Source of the DNA: Niabella sp.
Lineage (GTDB): Bacteria > Bacteroidota > Bacteroidia > Chitinophagales > Chitinophagaceae
NCBI GenBank assembly: GCA_017744715.1
Contig: JAGIAT010000004.1
Location: 471,612 to 535,611 of the forward strand
DNA: 64,000 nt
Direction of reading: 5' to 3'
Shown here: positions 26,254 to 34,938 of the stretch, one piece after another
How positions within the stretch are numbered: position 1 is the first letter of the stretch
Layout: each line of letters opens with the position of its first letter
Notes under the pieces: model-generated
Seen by the model: only the letters and a program-made list of their open reading frames with translations
Database searches by the model: none
Told to the model about the DNA's origin: nothing
Made by a program: the position numbers and the translations under genes

Positions 26254-26275
26254 CGGGCTTTTCAGCCCGTTTTTT
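26254..26275 (+). terminator. Terminator behind the tRNA-like remnant
   Basis: CGGGCT, loop TTTC, AGCCCG, then TTTTTT. It mirrors the arrangement behind the intact tRNA-Glu. The remaining parts of 26,062-26,586 contain no supportable gene. Confidence 0.8.
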
Positions 26276-26586
26276 ATCCCTGAAATAGCCGTATCCCGCT
26301 GCTGGAATCAACAGCAGGCATAGGCCTCTCCAAAGCATGCTGCACGTTTCTCCTGATAAAATACCTTAGTAATACGCCAAAACACTGGCTCATTTCCGTG
26401 ACAGCGCACCGTATATTTACGGCATGCTCCAACATTTGTAAATGCATCCCTACATATATAAGACAGGAACATCCTTTTCCAGACCATCGCATCTGAACGG
26501 AGCCCGGAAGCAGACCGGCGGTTGAGAGGCGGGGCCGGCGATCTGCTGCAATGATCCATTTTAATAAAAAAATCAATTAGAATAAC

Positions 26587-28233
26587 ATGCTGTCAAGAAG
26601 AAACTGGCTCTCAAAGGCTGCGGCGCTGGCTGCGGGCACGGGGCTTTTAAAATCGGCTGCTGCCGGAAATGCAAATCAGGCATCAGCGGCAGAAAACAAC
26701 AGTGGTATTTATAATGTGAAAACCTTTGGGGCAAAAGGCGATGGAAAAACGCTGGATACCAGGGCCATTCAGTCTGCAATTGATACCTGTTATAAAAACA
26801 ACGGAGGAACGGTCTTTTTTCCCCCGGGAACGTTCATAGCCGGTACGTTGCAATTAAAAAGCAACGTAACCCTTTATTTAAGTGCTCAAACAACACTCAT
26901 GGGCACAACGGATGGAACGCAATATTTTGCGGCGGAGGAAATTCCGTTAAAGGGCGACTCGACCCTTATAGACGGTAATGTAGGATTTATATATGCAGTT
27001 AATGCAGCAAACATAGGCATCGAGGGCATGGGAACCATCGACGGGAAGGGTGCCGGTTTTCGCAGCCCGTCAAAAGGCGAACCATCACCGGCCGGTATAT
27101 CAGGAGCTCAGCGGCCCTATCATATACTGCTGTACAAATGCACCAATGTGCATATAAAAGATATTTATTTAAAAAACAGTGCCTACCATTCCGTACGGGT
27201 AATACAAAGCGACTACCTGAAGTTCTCCGGGTTGCGGATAAAAGGGCGGGTCATTCATAACAATGACGGGTTTCATTTTATCAGTTGTAAATATGTACAT
27301 GTGCACGCCTGTGATGTGCGCACCCAGGATGATGCCTGCGCCTTATTTGGTAGCTGCCAGTATGTAACCATCAGCGATAGTACCTTTAGCACCCGGTGGT
27401 CGGTATTCCGCTTTGGTGGCGGCTTTGTTCAAAATATTACAATAACCAATTGCACCATTTATGAAACGTATGGCTGCCCTATAAAAATTTACTGCAGCCG
27501 AGGCTCCCGTTTTGAAGACATCACGTTTTCAAATCTGATCATGAAAGATGTTACCGGCCCTATTCATATCGGGATCAGCGAACGGAAATCATCAAGTGTT
27601 ACCGGTGATAATCTTCCGCCCGGAACGTTGAAAAGGGTTACCTTCAGTAACATACAGGCCACTGTAGTTGCCCCCCGCCCCCTGCCCGATTCGGAGTTTG
27701 AAAGTGCTTACCGCCCCGGCGAAATGCGCTCCTGTATTGTTCTAAACGCATTTGAGGATAATTTTATGGAAGATATTTCTTTTCAGGATATCCAGCTGAT
27801 CTTTCCCGGCGCCGGAACAGCGGCAGAGGCTTCAGGAGAAGTTCCAAAAATTGCCGGTGAATATTTTGAAATCGGAACGCCGCCGGCTTACGCTCTTTTT
27901 GCCAGGAATGTAAAAGGGCTTTCAATAAATAACCTGCGACTAAAAGTTGCAACACCTGACGCAAGGCCGGCAATCATACTGGATCACCTGGAAAATGCCG
28001 TTATTTCACTGCTCACAGCCGGGGTGCAAGGCAGCTTATCGGTACTGCGGCTCCGGAATTGCGCAGACGTACTGATTACGTCGCCACGGGTGCTGAACCC
28101 CTGCGCAGTGTTTGCTGAAATAGAAGGACCGGGTACCCGGAATATTAAAATAGAAGGCGGCGATTTAACAAAAATCAAATCCAGCATCCTGTTGCGGGAT
28201 GTTCCTCCGGCGGCAGTAAAAACCACGGAATAG
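26587..28233 (+). CDS. GH28-like beta-helix glycosidase with Tat-type signal
   Basis: 548 residues. The N-terminus MLSRRNWLSKAAALAAGTGL carries a twin-arginine motif, so export is probably by Tat. The body opens with the GH28/pectate-lyase superfamily stretch 'NVKTFGAKGDGKTLDTRAIQ' and runs as a right-handed parallel beta-helix. Residues matching GH28 acids are Asp227 (HNNDGFH) and Asp248-Asp249 (TQDDACAL). The usual 'GHG' and 'RIK' stations are replaced (FRFGGG, CPIKIYCSRG), so the active site is divergent. It probably acts on a galacturonan or rhamnogalacturonan, given the GH36, GH105 and GH28 genes nearby. It is the first gene after the tRNA-like remnant and points towards convergent GH36. 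Confidence 0.8.
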   Translation: MLSRRNWLSKAAALAAGTGLLKSAAAGNANQASAAENNSGIYNVKTFGAKGDGKTLDTRAIQSAIDTCYKNNGGTVFFPPGTFIAGTLQLKSNVTLYLSAQTTLMGTTDGTQYFAAEEIPLKGDSTLIDGNVGFIYAVNAANIGIEGMGTIDGKGAGFRSPSKGEPSPAGISGAQRPYHILLYKCTNVHIKDIYLKNSAYHSVRVIQSDYLKFSGLRIKGRVIHNNDGFHFISCKYVHVHACDVRTQDDACALFGSCQYVTISDSTFSTRWSVFRFGGGFVQNITITNCTIYETYGCPIKIYCSRGSRFEDITFSNLIMKDVTGPIHIGISERKSSSVTGDNLPPGTLKRVTFSNIQATVVAPRPLPDSEFESAYRPGEMRSCIVLNAFEDNFMEDISFQDIQLIFPGAGTAAEASGEVPKIAGEYFEIGTPPAYALFARNVKGLSINNLRLKVATPDARPAIILDHLENAVISLLTAGVQGSLSVLRLRNCADVLITSPRVLNPCAVFAEIEGPGTRNIKIEGGDLTKIKSSILLRDVPPAAVKTTE

Positions 28234-28386
28234 TAAAGAAAACGAGCGGAAGCAGTGCAGCGATTATCCCCGGGAAAAAAGTGTCAGGGCCCCTGTGGGC
28301 TCTATTTCCCTTCCTTCCGTGATATATGGATATCATTACGGAGAGATCAATGCGGAAGTGCTCACTGCAATCCGGTACCGTTCAAC

Positions 28387-30558
28387 TCACGGTCTGGCTA
28401 CGGTTTCCGTACTGGCTTCAGCAATTTCAATAATATTGCTTGTAAGCGACTGCAGCTTTCCGGCAGCCAGGTTGAGTCCCACCTCCATAAGATACGCCCC
28501 GGAAAAGATCCCTTCATTTTCCGGCAGCACCGATCTGGTTCCCGGAAACAAATTTATTTCCCGCACCCGGTAACGCTTTGCCGGGTCAAGTCCTTGTAAA
28601 AGCACTTTTGAAAAACTATCTTTTTTTCTCAGATTGGTAAAATAGTTAAACAACACCGCCCTGCCTTTGGTTGCATTTACATACATGATTACGGCCCGGC
28701 TTTCATCATAAGGAGATACCAACCGGTATAAATCCCCTTTCCAGATTACTTCGCTGATATCTTTATATGTTGCTACTGCCTTTTTGCTAAATTCCAGTTC
28801 CGGTGCGGTAAAATTATTGATCCGGATATCGTAGCCCATTTTCCCCATCATTGCCACATCCGTTCTGAATTTCAACGATTGCTTACCCATACTGGTAACA
28901 TGCGCCGAAATGGTATTGGACGGAAAAAAGTAAGAATATCCCCACTGGATAAAGATGCGTTCCAGCGCATCCGTATTATCACTGGGCCAGAACTCTGTAA
29001 AATACTCCAACGCTTTGTAATCGGTACGCCCACCCCCTCCGGCGCATAACATAATGGGCAGGTGCGGATATTTTTTCCGGATGCGCTTCATCACTTCATA
29101 AAAGCCCTTTGTATAATTAATATACAGATGCGATTGCCGGTCTTTTAAATAAGCAGAATAAGCATTGGTCATACTTCGGTTACAATCCCACTTTATAAAA
29201 GCAACACCGGGGTTTTGGGTCATTAAGCCATCAACAATTTCAAATACAAAGTCCTGTACCGCCGGGTTTGTAAGATCCAATACCAGTTGATTGCGTCCGT
29301 AACTTTCTGCCCGGTTGGGCAATTTTAAGATCCAGTCCGGATGTTTTTCATAAAGTTCACTTTTGGGATTTACCATCTCGGGCTCCAGCCAGATACCAAA
29401 CTTTATGTTCCGCGCGCCTGCTTCTTTTACCAGTTTGGCAATGCCATTGGGTAATTTGGAGCGGTCCGGCTGCCAGTCGCCCAAGCCCGCCTTATCATCA
29501 TTTCTGGGGTATTTATTTCCAAACCATCCATCATCCAGCAAAAACAAATCGACACCCAGGTTCCCCGCCTCATCAAACAATTCCACCAACCGCGCCTCAT
29601 TAAAGCTGGTATGTGTGGCCTCCCAGTTATTTAAAAGTGTCATCCGGGGAGCGTTGCCATCCAGCAGGGCATGATTCCGAACCCATTTATGCAGGTTCCG
29701 GCTGGCCAGGCCTTTTCCTTTTCCTGAAAAAGTGAATACAAATTCCGGCGTTTCAAAAATCTCATTCGGCTGCAGGTAATACTCCGATGCAAAGGGGTTG
29801 ATACCCGAAATGACCCGCAGCCCATTTTTTTGATCCACTTCAAAACTATATTTGAAATTACCGGTCCACCCCAGGGATCCGGCAATCAACTGGCCCTGGT
29901 TTTCGGTTGAAGGCTGATCCAGTGAAACAAAAAAGGTTTGTGTTTGATAAAAGTTCGTGCGCGTTCCCAATTTGCTTTCAATACTTTTTATTCCGTTTAT
30001 GAGCTGTTCTTCTTTAAGCTGCACCTCCCGGGCCCAATCCCCGTGGAACTGTGTGAGCCAGTATTCCCGTGCATTAAAATGCAACAATGAAGAGGCATAC
30101 TGCGTAAGCATTACAGGTTTCTTTTCGCTATGCCTGATCTCCGTCCAGGTTTTGATCACATCCTCTTCCGCATATGCCTTAAAATGAATGGTTACATAAA
30201 AGGGATAAACGGGATCCTTTAAAACGATCCGGCTATGGACAACGCTTCCTTCCGTTTCCTGGCGATAATCTTCAAACTGCAGATCCAGGGATGGGTTGCC
30301 ATCGTTATGCACAGCCCGGATGGCCGGTTCAAACTGGTTTTCCATACCCGCTGCCAGATAAATTTCGCGGCCGCCGTTCATGGTTGCATAATCTGCCCTG
30401 GCCAGCTTATTGCCAATATACACCTGGCTTACCTTTTTATCTTTTCCGATTTTGTATACAATGGCCGTATTGCGGGTTTCGATAAAAATCTTATCGGCCT
30501 GTGCATTTACCGGCCGGGCTATCAGCAGCAACAACAGCGCCTGAAAAAAAGATCTCAT
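28387..30558 (-). CDS. Alpha-galactosidase, GH36
   Basis: 723 residues, normal for GH36. Signal peptide about 1-20 (ends VNAQ). Three-part GH36 layout: N-terminal beta-supersandwich, a (beta/alpha)8 barrel with 'LLDDGWFGNKYPRNDDKAGLGDW' (in part LDDGWFG), 'WLEPEMVNPKSELYEKHPDW' and 'FIKWDCNRS', and a C-terminal beta domain. The catalytic nucleophile is Asp458 (KWDCN) and the acid/base Asp527 (WPSDNTDAL). It removes alpha-1,6-galactose from galactosides in the periplasm. It follows the six-hairpin glycosidase by 49 bp on the same strand, probably one operon serving the SusC/SusD system upstream. Confidence 0.94.
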   Translation of the reverse strand: MRSFFQALLLLLIARPVNAQADKIFIETRNTAIVYKIGKDKKVSQVYIGNKLARADYATMNGGREIYLAAGMENQFEPAIRAVHNDGNPSLDLQFEDYRQETEGSVVHSRIVLKDPVYPFYVTIHFKAYAEEDVIKTWTEIRHSEKKPVMLTQYASSLLHFNAREYWLTQFHGDWAREVQLKEEQLINGIKSIESKLGTRTNFYQTQTFFVSLDQPSTENQGQLIAGSLGWTGNFKYSFEVDQKNGLRVISGINPFASEYYLQPNEIFETPEFVFTFSGKGKGLASRNLHKWVRNHALLDGNAPRMTLLNNWEATHTSFNEARLVELFDEAGNLGVDLFLLDDGWFGNKYPRNDDKAGLGDWQPDRSKLPNGIAKLVKEAGARNIKFGIWLEPEMVNPKSELYEKHPDWILKLPNRAESYGRNQLVLDLTNPAVQDFVFEIVDGLMTQNPGVAFIKWDCNRSMTNAYSAYLKDRQSHLYINYTKGFYEVMKRIRKKYPHLPIMLCAGGGGRTDYKALEYFTEFWPSDNTDALERIFIQWGYSYFFPSNTISAHVTSMGKQSLKFRTDVAMMGKMGYDIRINNFTAPELEFSKKAVATYKDISEVIWKGDLYRLVSPYDESRAVIMYVNATKGRAVLFNYFTNLRKKDSFSKVLLQGLDPAKRYRVREINLFPGTRSVLPENEGIFSGAYLMEVGLNLAAGKLQSLTSNIIEIAEASTETVARP

Positions 30559-30607
30559 TTCTCCTTTATTTTGTGTCTTTGATGCCAGATGGCAATAGCG
30601 GTTCGGT

Positions 30608-32656
30608 TTACAACTGAATGGAAACCGTTTTACTTTCCCTTACTGTATAATCTTTTATTTTGTTCTTTCCGGAAATCTTCACAGCCAGGTTATTTCCACT
30701 TTTTCTGGATATATCGATATTGAATACGGTTCCAAAGGCATGAATATTTTTCAGCCGTATAAAATTCCATCCGGCCGGCAGGTTGGGCGTGAGGTTAAAA
30801 GACCTCAGACCGGTAGGCCGCATCCCCAGTACGCCCTCGGTAAAAATGCGGCAATACAATCCGCTCTCTGCAGAAAGATGCCGCTGGTTGCCCTCCGGAT
30901 ACGCTTCTACCGCATAAGGCACATGCTCGCCCAATAAACGCCTTTCCGAATAATATTTTAAAAAATCATACGCCTTTGCCGTTTCACCAGCCGCAAAGGC
31001 GCCCCTCAGTCCATATAAAGTGGCCCGATCCCAGAACGTGCTGTTCCCCGCCAGGGAAGCCAACCCATCTTCGGTCCATAACCGGCTCGAGAAAAGGGCG
31101 TCGATGGTTCCCTGTTTGCGATCGAACAGATCCATCACCAGTGGTGTTGCAATCCAGGCGCGCAGCGTATCGTTTCCTTTATAATAGCGGTAGGTTTTAA
31201 ACCCTTCAACAGTGGCCCCAAAATATTTTTCAATATTTACCCGCATTTGGGCGGCCTGATCTGCATACGCTTTTAGCTGGGCGGCCGGCTTTCCCAATGC
31301 CCGTCCAAGCATTGCCGCAGACACGAGACCATCGTAGTACAAGCAGCTGGTATTCAGGTTAGCGTTGCCTGAAGGAAACCGTCCTTCCAGTTCATCCTTA
31401 TTACTCCATACAACACCTTCATCATTCACCTTTCGCTTACAGTACTCCAGGCACCATTCAATCAACGGCCATAATACTTTTGCAGAATCTATATTGCCAT
31501 TGGCCAGCGCAAAACGTCCCGCACCGTAAGCAATCATAGCCATGTCGCCACGATCACCGGCTCCCTGCCAGGTACCTTTTCCTTCATTGATGATTGAACT
31601 TGGGATGGGTTTATACTCCGGGTTCATATAACCGGCAAACAACCGGTAGGCATTCATTGCCGATTTTGTTGCAACAGCATCTCCCAAAAACGCAAAAAAA
31701 GGATTCACATACTCTGCCTGATCGTTGGCCCATATAGCCGCGTAATAGCGCAGCCCACCCGGCCCGTGCATCAATCCGCCCCGGGTGTTAAAAATGCTTT
31801 CGGTACCTCTTATTTTGGCAAAATAAAACATCGTGTTCAGCACTTCATCCGGCGTTTCCAGCTGAAGCAGGTCGGTTATTTCCTGCACCCGGCTTCTTCG
31901 TGCCTGTTCCTCCTTATCTAAATTCACGTCCATCACCGGGGTTGCGTCACCTGCAAGGGCCTGATAACTGATCCCAAAAACAACGGAATCTCCAGGATCA
32001 ACCGTTTTCAGTCCATCGTTCACGGTTGCTGCCACAAAACGCAGCGGCCCTTCGCTGGCGCGCCCGGCCGCGGGTCTTAGTTCCCGGCGCATATACTCCA
32101 TTTCAATTTTTGCCGGCTGGCTGCCCCTGTTGATAAAAACCAATTTTTCAAGACCCAGCGCTTTATCGATTGAGGGGTAAAAAGATCGCTTCAACAAGAT
32201 GGCACCGCTGTTGCCAATAACACTTTCCATAGTAAAAACGCCATCAAACCGGACCGTAACCGCTTTTTCCGGCTGGTCTTCCATAACCGTTGCGTTATAA
32301 ACGCCCTTCTTTAGCAGTTTATCATTTAACAGGATCCGGGGCAGGTTATCGTCATCCACGCTGTACATCATGGAAGCAATGGTCTTTGCCGGCAGCAACC
32401 GGAACGAGGGAAACACAAAGGTCCTGACAAATCCCGGCTTTTTACCTTCGTCAACTCCGTATTGCAGCCATAGCGAAACTTTCTGGCCGCTCATTTCAAG
32501 GTGATCCTGGTGCGGAAGCCGACCGGAAATGTTCCACTCAATGCTTCCCGGGGATTGAATCGTCCATCGGTCCGGAGTTTTGTTGTTGCCAACCGGCTGT
32601 GCATTGCCCGTAATACACCGGAACAAAACGAGGGAAAGGATAAGCGTTTTTTTCAT
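30608..32656 (-). CDS. Secreted six-hairpin ((alpha/alpha)6) glycosidase-like protein
   Basis: The start is set at the ATG at 32,656, opening MKKTLILSLVLFRCITGNAQ (signal peptide); the longer frame adds 11 unlikely residues. About 682 residues. An N-terminal beta-sandwich is followed by an (alpha/alpha)6 barrel with 'YYAAIWANDQAEYVNPF', 'GDRGDMAMIAYG', 'VWSNKDELEGRFPSGNANLN' and 'SAESGLYCRIFTEGVLGM'. The layout is that of GH78/GH95/GH15-like catalysts, but I cannot fix the family; acidic residues in WANDQAE and KDELEGR are candidates. It stands just upstream of GH36 and likely trims the same plant glycan. Confidence 0.75.
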   Translation of the reverse strand: MKKTLILSLVLFRCITGNAQPVGNNKTPDRWTIQSPGSIEWNISGRLPHQDHLEMSGQKVSLWLQYGVDEGKKPGFVRTFVFPSFRLLPAKTIASMMYSVDDDNLPRILLNDKLLKKGVYNATVMEDQPEKAVTVRFDGVFTMESVIGNSGAILLKRSFYPSIDKALGLEKLVFINRGSQPAKIEMEYMRRELRPAAGRASEGPLRFVAATVNDGLKTVDPGDSVVFGISYQALAGDATPVMDVNLDKEEQARRSRVQEITDLLQLETPDEVLNTMFYFAKIRGTESIFNTRGGLMHGPGGLRYYAAIWANDQAEYVNPFFAFLGDAVATKSAMNAYRLFAGYMNPEYKPIPSSIINEGKGTWQGAGDRGDMAMIAYGAGRFALANGNIDSAKVLWPLIEWCLEYCKRKVNDEGVVWSNKDELEGRFPSGNANLNTSCLYYDGLVSAAMLGRALGKPAAQLKAYADQAAQMRVNIEKYFGATVEGFKTYRYYKGNDTLRAWIATPLVMDLFDRKQGTIDALFSSRLWTEDGLASLAGNSTFWDRATLYGLRGAFAAGETAKAYDFLKYYSERRLLGEHVPYAVEAYPEGNQRHLSAESGLYCRIFTEGVLGMRPTGLRSFNLTPNLPAGWNFIRLKNIHAFGTVFNIDISRKSGNNLAVKISGKNKIKDYTVRESKTVSIQL

Positions 32657-32937
32657 GGAAAATCTCTTATTTAACAAATAACTGTACACTTCTTATAGCC
32701 CGGCTGTATTTTACCGGCCGGCGTTCTCAACAATGAATCGATGAAGCTGCAATAATACCTTTTTAAAACAACGGGTTCATTTCTCAAATCATCCAAATTA
32801 TAAACAATTTCGGCAGTTTTTACCGCCACACCCGATGCGGCAGTAAAAAAGCAACGGTTCTTCAATGTCAAACAGCGGTGTGTTCAACCGCTGCCCGACT
32901 TCCAAATCGAAATTGTCCTTGCTACCCGTTATGATCT

Positions 32938-33684
32938 TTATGGCGTAACCGCTTTATAGCCGGTATAAAATGTATCGATGGCTTCTTTGCCGGGTAAAAA
33001 GCCGGTGCGATAATTAAAGGTTGCTCCTGCTTTGTAGTTATACAGGGTATCTGTATTCGAGAACCCCCTGGAGCGCCCCAGATTATCAAAGCGCTCCGTA
33101 AGCAACAGCGTAGCCGGCTGCCCTCCGCCGTTGGTATAGTTTATTTCCACAACTGCTGTCTGTTGCGCCGCACCAAACCATTCCAGCCAGATATCTTTAC
33201 CGTTGGTTGCTTTTTTTGCCGATTTCAGCGACCGGTTAAAAATAGAGTTGGCATAATTATCACCATAAGAAACACCGGCAACCTCAGATTTTACGGACGA
33301 ATGTCCTTCATTGTCGTACGTATACACCTGGAATGAATACAGTCCTTCGTTCAAATTGTTAACAACAACCTGTATCGTATCGATCTTTCCGGTTTTCTTT
33401 ACCGGTATTGATAAAGAGTCTGCCCCGTTATTCCAGAAAACCCTGCACAAGGTAACTTTCGGATCGGAAACAAGCGCCCAGCTTAGTTTTACGCGGTTCC
33501 TGCCCGGGTATGCCGTTAATCCTTCTACCCTTCCTGTATAAACAATTTCTCCATCTTTTATAAAATCTTCATAATTGCTGCTCATTTTTCCGCAGGAACC
33601 GGGTAGCAAAACCATACCCATCCATAACCCTGCAAAACAAACTAAACGGCAATAGCTTTTTATTTTATTCAATCGCATGTTCAT
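32938..33684 (-). CDS. DUF4998-like surface lipoprotein
   Basis: 248 residues. The N-terminus ends in a lipobox (LLPGSCGKM, Cys31). Two fibronectin-like units follow: 'GLTAYPGRNRVKLSWALVSDP', cited in part as YPGRNRVKLSWAL, with 'YSFQVYTYDNEGHSSV', typical of DUF4998 proteins that accompany SusC/SusD pairs with DUF5000 partners. Probably a surface glycan-binding or scaffolding protein. It starts 12 bp after the DUF5000-like gene in the same operon. The 281-bp gap on its 3' side (32,657-32,937) shows nothing clear. Confidence 0.8.
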   Translation of the reverse strand: MNMRLNKIKSYCRLVCFAGLWMGMVLLPGSCGKMSSNYEDFIKDGEIVYTGRVEGLTAYPGRNRVKLSWALVSDPKVTLCRVFWNNGADSLSIPVKKTGKIDTIQVVVNNLNEGLYSFQVYTYDNEGHSSVKSEVAGVSYGDNYANSIFNRSLKSAKKATNGKDIWLEWFGAAQQTAVVEINYTNGGGQPATLLLTERFDNLGRSRGFSNTDTLYNYKAGATFNYRTGFLPGKEAIDTFYTGYKAVTP

Positions 33685-33696
33685 GATTTTTTGTTT

Positions 33697-34911
33697 TTAT
33701 TTACTCTGCTGTCCCCAAAGCGTCAGCTCAAAAAGATGGAAAAATCCGGTTGCGCCTCCGATCGCATCCCAGCAATCAATATTTTTCCAGGCAATGTAGC
33801 GTACCGCGAGAAGTCCCTCTTTAAATTCGTACTCCTGGCCGGCATTCGCCACATCGATATCCTCGTTACTATTCTGACCATTCGGCAGTCCGGACGGTTT
33901 GATCATTATCTGCCGGTCGAGCAACACCCAGCTATTTACATCCGAAGGCGTATTGGTGCCCCAGATCTCCCACTCATGCGGATTTCCATGTCCCCATGCA
34001 AACCCGCCATTACGTTGCCATATTTTGTAACGGCTAAAGTTTGCCTTTACACCCAGATCAATAGGGATCCATATGGGCTGGTCTACATTCTGTTTTGTAT
34101 GGAACATGGACCCGGTATTACCATCATACCAGTTCTTCATGGGGTAACTGCTGGAATAATCCACGGCTTCAATTATTTTGGCGCCGGATTTTGGCAGCGG
34201 GTCCCGCTGGGGAATCGGATATTTTTTCCGGATATCCACAAACTTGGACTTATCCAGCTGTTCTTCATAGATCGGCTTCAGTTGAAAATCCATCGTATCG
34301 GAAAGATTGTTCCAGCGATCGCGCACCACCAAACCAAAACGCTGCATCACCGAGTCTTGCCCCCTTACCTTAAACAAACCACTGTCCAGGGCCGTATAAC
34401 TGGCATCGATCTGTTTCCATTCCTTTAAACCATCGTCCCATTTTAATGCAATAATGACAATATTTGCCCGGTCATCATTCTTAAACCCAACCGAAAAACC
34501 ACCGAAAGAAGTTTTGGTAGTTAACGAATTACGCACTTTTAAAACCGGGGGCGTTAACGGTTTAATGGTTACCGTAACCGGAGATGAAGTCATTTCCGCA
34601 CGGCTTACTGCATAAAGCTGTACATCATGCTCATTGGTATCACCAAAGCCTTCAAGGGTAATCGTATTTGAAAGAAACGAGGCCTTGGCTTCCTTTTTTT
34701 CACCGTTTGCCGTATACGCCGCTTTCACGTAAAGCAAATTCTTGTTACCGGGCAATGTATAGGTAATTTGGGCCCCGCCCGAGGTATTGGTTACCGATAC
34801 ATTGCTAACCGGGTCCGGAGCAGACATATCTTTATCGATGGGTGTATTTTTTGCTTTTTGACAGCTTGTAAGGACCGTTATAAATAATCCAATATAAAAA
34901 GCAGCTTTCAT
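33697..34911 (-). CDS. SusE-position glycan-binding lipoprotein (DUF4959/DUF5126/DUF5000-like)
   Basis: 404 residues. Lipoprotein signal MKAAFYIGLFITVLTSCQKA with Cys17. The order is a fibronectin-like DUF4959 (about 30-115), a DUF5126-like middle, and a C-terminal discoidin-like (F5/8 type C, DUF5000) domain: 'MKNWYDGNTGSMFH', 'PIWIPIDLGVKANFSRYKIW', 'HEWEIWGTNTPS', 'HLFELTLWG'. It takes the third position after SusC/SusD and would bind glycan at the cell surface. It is 27 bp after susD. Confidence 0.85.
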   Translation of the reverse strand: MKAAFYIGLFITVLTSCQKAKNTPIDKDMSAPDPVSNVSVTNTSGGAQITYTLPGNKNLLYVKAAYTANGEKKEAKASFLSNTITLEGFGDTNEHDVQLYAVSRAEMTSSPVTVTIKPLTPPVLKVRNSLTTKTSFGGFSVGFKNDDRANIVIIALKWDDGLKEWKQIDASYTALDSGLFKVRGQDSVMQRFGLVVRDRWNNLSDTMDFQLKPIYEEQLDKSKFVDIRKKYPIPQRDPLPKSGAKIIEAVDYSSSYPMKNWYDGNTGSMFHTKQNVDQPIWIPIDLGVKANFSRYKIWQRNGGFAWGHGNPHEWEIWGTNTPSDVNSWVLLDRQIMIKPSGLPNGQNSNEDIDVANAGQEYEFKEGLLAVRYIAWKNIDCWDAIGGATGFFHLFELTLWGQQSK

Positions 34912-34938
34912 TGTATTGTTTTTAACTATTGATTTGAT

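Noticed and set aside
26274..26576. Minus-strand open frame of 100 codons before the Tat-exported GH28-like gene
   Set aside because: No recognisable sequence, composition unlike neighbours, and it starts within a terminator U-tract.
28234..28386. Bidirectional terminator between the convergent GH28-like and GH36 genes
   Set aside because: Only a weak GGGCCCCTGTGGGCTC hairpin without T-runs on either side.
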